64,000 bases of DNA from Kiritimatiellia bacterium (GTDB taxonomy: Bacteria; Verrucomicrobiota; Kiritimatiellia; UBA8416; JADHWI01). Shown here in pieces: positions 59,949 through 64,000 of this stretch (its first letter is position 1; every line of letters starts with the position of its first letter). A model generated the notes under the pieces. That model was not told the origin of the DNA and did not search any database. It saw only the letters and a list, made by a program, of their open reading frames with translations. The translations under genes were made by a program, and so were the position numbers. The stretch is taken from NCBI GenBank assembly GCA_016783565.1, contig JADHWI010000005.1:18668-82667 (forward strand), written 5' to 3'.

Positions 59949-62795
59949 ATGAACAAAGCTGGAAATATATGCATATGCGACCGCCGGGATTCAGGGCTCG
60001 ATCAGATCAACATTAGACGAAGTCGCTACGATTCGTCTAATATACAGGAAGGCTCCGGGCTTCTGTATTCGCTTGCTTTCAAAATACGCCTTCTTTGCTT
60101 CCTTTTCTGCCTTGCTATGGTTGGTGTAGGGACGGTTACGGCTGGAACGCCCACTGTCAATGGATTGTTCTACGGGGACGATGATTACTTGAATTACCCG
60201 TCTACTCCTTATGCGACGTCTTCAGGTGGTAGTGAACTGTATCTAACGGTTTCGGATAAGGTTCTTTATCTTGCGTTAGTGGTCAGTCGTGGGGTTAACG
60301 ACAATGTGTTCAGTCCGAGGACGGGCAGTGCTTACACGCAGAGTGCCGGTTGGGACAGTCACCGTGATGCCAAACGGGCGATGGATAGTGAGTTTGCTGC
60401 GTTTACGCTTAGGGTTGGTAGCGGTACGAATGAACAGAGCTGGGCATGGCAGCAGGGAACAGCCGGTATAGCAGGTATTAGTAAGCCAAGTGGCTTTACG
60501 AATACCAACGAGAACTGGATCTCTGACGAGACTGTTGCTGGAGGATTGGGGATTCCGCCGCCAGGTGTTATCTCGTACAGTTCTCTGGCGTGGAACATGA
60601 GCAACTACGCATATCGAGTGAACAATGGTATCGATCCGGGATGGACGATGGGTTCAGGAGATCCTGGGAACTGGTGGTCGCCGATCACGAACCCAACCAA
60701 TATTAATAGCGTCATCAATGCAGCGGAGGGGTATCCAGCAACAAATCAGATTACGTATAGTTCTACTTACGAGTGGGAGTGGCCGCTGGTTTATGAATGG
60801 TCTTTGGATTTGAGCATATTTGGTGAGACTCCCGTTTTTGTGGTCACGGGGATATCTCATCATTCACCAGGCAAAGGGGGGTCGGAGAACGATCCGTTCC
60901 TGCCTGAGGATTATCCCGATAGTCCGTTGACTGATTTTGGAGATTTGCCGGCACCATACCCTTCAACCCGGGCGGGAGATGGCGCACGTCACGTTATTGA
61001 TGTTGCAGGGGCGTACCTGGGTAGCACGCTGGATAGTGAGATTGACGGTTTGCCTCAGTCAATCGGGCTAGGCGATGACCAGGACAGCGCTGATGATGAG
61101 GATGGTGTTGAATTGTTGACTCCTATGATTCCAGGGACTACTGCAGTATTGCGTGTGACAGCCGGGGCTCCTGGGGCTCTCAGCGCCTTTATCGATTTTG
61201 ATGGAGATTATGTGTTGGATCCGGTCACTTTTGTTTCTGCAACCGGCGTGACCAGTTTGACAACCGGATTGCTCAGTGACGTGGTTTTGACCACGGGGGT
61301 ATATGAACTGACCATTGACATTCCGGTTACAGCGTCCAATAGCATGCCGGCTCGTTTTCGCATTACGAATGAAGCAGGTCAGGGTGGCAACAGTGTAACC
61401 GGTGAGGTTGCCTCCGGAGAAGTTGAGGATTATATTTTCATCGGAAGTATCAGCGATTATGTCTGGGCTGATTTGGATGCCGATGGAATTCAGGATGGTG
61501 GTGAAACCGGGATTTCCAATGTGACGGTCCGCCTTCTTGATTCTGCGGGTATTGAACTGGAAACCACGACCACAGACAGTGCCGGATTGTATGTTTTTTC
61601 TAATCTGCCGGGTGGAGACTATGAGGTCGAGTTCGTGGCACCTTCCGGTTACGGTGTAGGTCTGCAAAATCAGGGAGCAGATGATACGCTGGACAGCGAT
61701 GCTGATCCGGCCACGGGTCGCGCTTCCGTCACGATTTATCCAGGGGTAGACGACGATTCCATTGATGCGGGACTGATTACGGTTGCTTCATTAGGTGATC
61801 GGGTTTGGCGAGATGATGATTCTGATGGGGTACAGGATGTGGGCGAGCCAGGGATCTCAAACGTGACCGTTATGCTTTATGATGCGGGAGACGCATTGGT
61901 GACCAGCAACGTGACTGACGAGAGCGGGATGTATATGTTCTCAGGGCTTACCGCAGGCACGTATACAGTGCGAATCGATACCTCTACGTTGCCGGTGTTA
62001 TTGTCGACGAACCAGACCTATGATTTGGATGCAACGCTTGATGACCAGGCGACGGGGAGCCTTGCTGTGGGGCAGCATCGATTAGATCTGGATTTTGGCT
62101 ATGTTCGTCCCGCGCCAACGCTGGTCGTGTTGTCGCAATTCGGTGCGGTCAGTCGTTCGGGTCAGGTCTTCGTGTCCTGGGAAACCGCTGCAGAGTTGGG
62201 GGCCGTCGGTTTTCTGCTTGAACGCTATGATTCAGGTGTAGACAAGTACGTGTCTGTTCATGCTGATCTTATCCCGACGACTCTATTCTCGCTTGGTCCT
62301 CAGTCTTATGAAGTTGTGGACCCTGCTGCTGTTGCAGGAGGCTCGTATCAGTATCGGTTGATTGAGGTTGAAAATACCGGATTGCGGAACACCTACGGTC
62401 CATTCAATGTCACTGTTGACGATGGCGGGGCTGATATGGCGGTGTGGATGGAACGGTGGTTTGGCGATCTGTCGGGGGCAAACCTGTTGGATGCCGCTAA
62501 AGCGGACCCTGATGGTGATGGCCTTACGAATGCTCAGGAGTTTCTTGCTCAGACAGATCCCACGGATTTCCTCTCTGCGCTACGCATGGTATGGGCGCAA
62601 ATGGGTGCGGAGGGTATCACGCTGGAATGGAATAGCGCGAGCGGTTGCGTCTACGACGTCGAGATCAGCACCAACCTTGCGGATGGTTTCGAATGCGTTC
62701 GGAAAGGTATTGCAGCTGATCCTCCGAAGAATCAGGTGGTGGTGCCATCTGTGGAAGGTGCTTCTTTCTTCTATCGCGTTCGGTTGGCACAGTAG
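59949..62795 (+). CDS. Large secreted multidomain protein (GEVED, two SdrD-B, EF-hand-like)
   Basis: A 948-residue exported protein. A long N-terminal extension precedes a hydrophobic signal segment (about 42-64, ending VTA-GT). Residues 70-320 are a beta-rich domain with no recognised family. A GEVED domain begins at DFGDLPAPYPSTRAGDG (about 329) and ends GEVEDYIF. Two SdrD-B-like repeats follow (SISDYVWADLDADGIQDGG near 499, SLGDRVWRDDDSDGVQDVG near 613). Next come a fibronectin-like stretch (about 720-830) and a calcium-loop repeat DPDGDGLTNAQEF (about 853). The C-terminal beta segment lacks an LPxTG or PEP-CTERM signal. Probably a secreted or surface adhesin/matrix protein. GGAGGG precedes the ATG. 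Confidence 0.78.
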   Translation: MNKAGNICICDRRDSGLDQINIRRSRYDSSNIQEGSGLLYSLAFKIRLLCFLFCLAMVGVGTVTAGTPTVNGLFYGDDDYLNYPSTPYATSSGGSELYLTVSDKVLYLALVVSRGVNDNVFSPRTGSAYTQSAGWDSHRDAKRAMDSEFAAFTLRVGSGTNEQSWAWQQGTAGIAGISKPSGFTNTNENWISDETVAGGLGIPPPGVISYSSLAWNMSNYAYRVNNGIDPGWTMGSGDPGNWWSPITNPTNINSVINAAEGYPATNQITYSSTYEWEWPLVYEWSLDLSIFGETPVFVVTGISHHSPGKGGSENDPFLPEDYPDSPLTDFGDLPAPYPSTRAGDGARHVIDVAGAYLGSTLDSEIDGLPQSIGLGDDQDSADDEDGVELLTPMIPGTTAVLRVTAGAPGALSAFIDFDGDYVLDPVTFVSATGVTSLTTGLLSDVVLTTGVYELTIDIPVTASNSMPARFRITNEAGQGGNSVTGEVASGEVEDYIFIGSISDYVWADLDADGIQDGGETGISNVTVRLLDSAGIELETTTTDSAGLYVFSNLPGGDYEVEFVAPSGYGVGLQNQGADDTLDSDADPATGRASVTIYPGVDDDSIDAGLITVASLGDRVWRDDDSDGVQDVGEPGISNVTVMLYDAGDALVTSNVTDESGMYMFSGLTAGTYTVRIDTSTLPVLLSTNQTYDLDATLDDQATGSLAVGQHRLDLDFGYVRPAPTLVVLSQFGAVSRSGQVFVSWETAAELGAVGFLLERYDSGVDKYVSVHADLIPTTLFSLGPQSYEVVDPAAVAGGSYQYRLIEVENTGLRNTYGPFNVTVDDGGADMAVWMERWFGDLSGANLLDAAKADPDGDGLTNAQEFLAQTDPTDFLSALRMVWAQMGAEGITLEWNSASGCVYDVEISTNLADGFECVRKGIAADPPKNQVVVPSVEGASFFYRVRLAQ

Positions 62796-62802
62796 ATCTC
62801 AG

Positions 62803-62880
62803 CCTTCGCCTGCAGCGCAGTGGAAGGCGAAGGTTGGTCGAGCCTCCTTGCCGATATTCGAACCTACTTTGAGCGGCAAG
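62803..62880 (+). terminator. Two hairpins after the secreted-protein gene
   Basis: CCTTCGCCT (62803-62811) with AGGCGAAGG (62825-62833), a 9-bp stem beginning 8 bases after the stop codon, then CTTGCCG (62847-62853) with CGGCAAG (62874-62880). No U-tract. Together they could end transcription or be the first units of the hairpin-rich region that continues to the window end. Confidence 0.5.
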
Positions 62881-64000
62881 CGTCCTCCTGAACGGTAGGC
62901 AGCACCCCCTCCGCGCTGCGCGCGTTGGGTACTACTACCCCGCACGGCCCGCGCCAGCCGAATACGGCTGTCACGGCCCGTGCTGAAAGACCCGGCGCGT
63001 CCCCGATGTCGATGGGCGTCCTGCTGTCTACCGGGGCCATCAACCGCGCCAGCGGAGCTGTCACGGTTGATGCTGACGGGATGCCCCGCGCAACCGTGAT
63101 TGGTAATGCCGACGGTCCTTCCCCGCTTCCTCCAGACCCCCGCTTGTCACGACGGCTGCGAAGAGGAAGAGCAGCCGTCCCGCCAAGCGCCCATGCGGAA
63201 CGCCGCGTTGCGGCGTGTTCGTTTCGTTGTGCCCCTGCCGCCGTCCCCGGCGGCCCCGACACAGGCCACGCCAGCGAAGCTGTCATGCCCTGTGCTCAAT
63301 GCCCCGGCGCTCTCGCGCCTTCCATGCGGCACACGCACCGCGTCAACGCTTGACGCAGGCTTGTGCGCCGGGTCGTCCTGACGGCCTCCGTGGTGTCGAG
63401 CATCCGGCTTCGCAAGCCGGGAAGCTCGACTTCATCGAATCATCAGCGCATCCCCACAAGCTCTCTCAGAATCCGAACTCACCGGGCCACAGGCCCGGCT
63501 CCAAAGGGTGTGGCCTGCCTGACTCGGCGACCTGTCCCGCCATAGTGCGCAGCACGACGGCGGAAGCCTCGCGAAGACGGTCGGCCACTTCATCTTGCGC
63601 CTCCGGCGCATCATCGCGCGCGGTAGATTGAGATACGGTGTCCGCAGTATCATGCGGACCTGTACGATCCATGCCCACCCACCACCCGTAGAACCCCGGC
63701 AAGATCCCGAGTGGGTTGTCCTCTCAGGCTCAGAAAACGCACTCCGCATCATGCCCCCGGGTTGCGGCCAGATGCCGGCACGGAAACCGTGTCGGCATGT
63801 CGCCGCTTCTCGGACCAGTGCCCACCCACCGCCCGAGAGAGAAGAATCTCGCGGCCAACCGTGGAGGGTTCGTCATGCGCAGCGGGGTGTGCGTGAGCGT
63901 GTTGTCCCTTCGGTCCACCACGACCCCCACCCACCCGGCAATCTCGCTTGTTCGGCACCGTGTCCGCTTCGCGGCCACGAGCGCCGCCCTGCGCTCGAAT
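62881..64000. repeat. GC-rich hairpin and imperfect-repeat region, no convincing gene
   Basis: The last 1.1 kb is visibly richer in G and C than the rest. Reading frames exist on both strands but none has a ribosome site, stable codon use or a recognisable domain. Further strong hairpins: 62942-62983, 63395-63430 (two nested 7-bp stems), 63482-63498, 63640-63659 and 63772-63798 (6+5 bp stem). Imperfect repeats: GCTGTCACGG at 62967 and 63057 and GCTGTCATG at 63279, each followed by GTGCT or ATGCT and a CCCGGCG-like block. CCCACCCACC occurs near 63674, 63821 and 63925. It could be a structured RNA, eroded mobile DNA or a repeat array continuing past the window. Confidence 0.5.
63466..63978 (-). 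pseudogene. Possible decayed reading frame with internal stops
   Basis: One minus-strand frame is open from 63978 to 63466 apart from two TGA codons at 63730-63732 and 63724-63726. The translation carries a repeated G-x-WVG-type motif three times (AGWVGVVVDRRD, GRWVGTGPRSGD, GWWVGMDRTGPHD) and the last 70 residues look protein-like (DEVADRLREASAVVLRTMAG). No start or ribosome site is visible. TGA is a normal stop elsewhere here, so decay rather than recoding is more likely, or the frame is chance in GC-rich repeats. Confidence 0.25.

Noticed and set aside
62925..63353. Plus-strand 142-codon frame after the secreted-protein gene
   Set aside because: No start signal, low-complexity Pro/Arg/Ala composition, overlaps a similar frame on the other strand; explained by GC-rich repeats.
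62920..63360. Possible integron attC sites (GTTGGGT and GTCAACG-like strings)
   Set aside because: No matching R''/R' pairs with correct spacing and no integrase or cassette genes; the nearby xerD is a housekeeping type 41 kb away.

Overview
The window looks like a single contiguous piece of chromosome from a Gram-negative bacterium, most likely of the PVC group (Kiritimatiellota, Lentisphaerota or Verrucomicrobiota). That placement is inference. It rests on outer-membrane barrels, a Wza-type export lipoprotein, an LpxL-like acyltransferase, an LpxH-like phosphoesterase, a large secreted GEVED/SdrD-type protein, an unusual tandem NDP-kinase-like protein and an HtrA/pseudo-HtrA pair. It is almost entirely housekeeping and envelope biology. 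I see no CRISPR array, prophage or insertion sequence. Gene density is high, and many operons are translationally coupled through ATGA or TGATG overlaps.

Layout. 1-1.8 kb (minus strand): the 3'-truncated end of a metallophosphoesterase and an O-antigen ligase/polymerase-like membrane protein. 2.0-4.7 kb: trpF-trpB-trpA. 4.8-6.2 kb: a hot-dog thioesterase converging on RNase HIII. 6.3-11.2 kb: an exopolysaccharide export and chain-length module (outer-membrane barrel, Wzz/BY-kinase, Wza-like lipoprotein, small TPR-like protein) without glycosyltransferases. 11.3-20.9 kb: stand-alone CoaB, a zinc-ribbon membrane protein, an operon of an active HtrA-like protease plus a paralogue that has lost its catalytic triad, a small barrel, then ilvD-mtaB. 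21-26 kb: a lipoprotein, XerD, RNase III, tRNA-Lys(UUU), an LpxL-like acyltransferase, MTA phosphorylase and a PHP phosphoesterase. 25.9-31.9 kb: tandem NDPK-like protein, CstA, PrmA, an unknown protein, ParA and peptide deformylase. 32-34.7 kb: polyprenol-phosphate mannosyltransferase, a UbiA-type prenyltransferase and a plant-type soluble acyl-ACP desaturase. 34.9-37.7 kb: a degenerate HAD-like protein, ThiC and MazG. 37.7-42.3 kb: a coiled-coil/GYF protein, efp-epmA and rplU-rpmA-obgE. 42.6-44.6 kb: a hybrid sensor kinase.

The most coherent system is at 44.6-52.5 kb. It is a six-gene, minus-strand, translationally coupled operon encoding a peptide-binding protein, two permeases and a fused OppDF ATPase, followed by a MurC/Mpl-type ligase and an LD-carboxypeptidase. 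Read together these make a plausible self-contained route for importing and recycling cell-wall peptides. A second transporter of the Yej/Opp type (52.6-57.2 kb) is transcribed divergently. After it comes a nickel module: NikR with a recognisable promoter/operator, a porin-like barrel and a histidine-rich NicO/UreH-type permease (57.3-59.6 kb). A 948-residue secreted multidomain protein follows. The last 1.2 kb changes character: it is GC-richer, has no convincing intact gene, and is full of strong hairpins and imperfect repeats that run off the end of the window.

Start codons were moved inward from the longest possible reading frame where a Shine-Dalgarno sequence or a conserved N-terminus favoured it; each case is noted.
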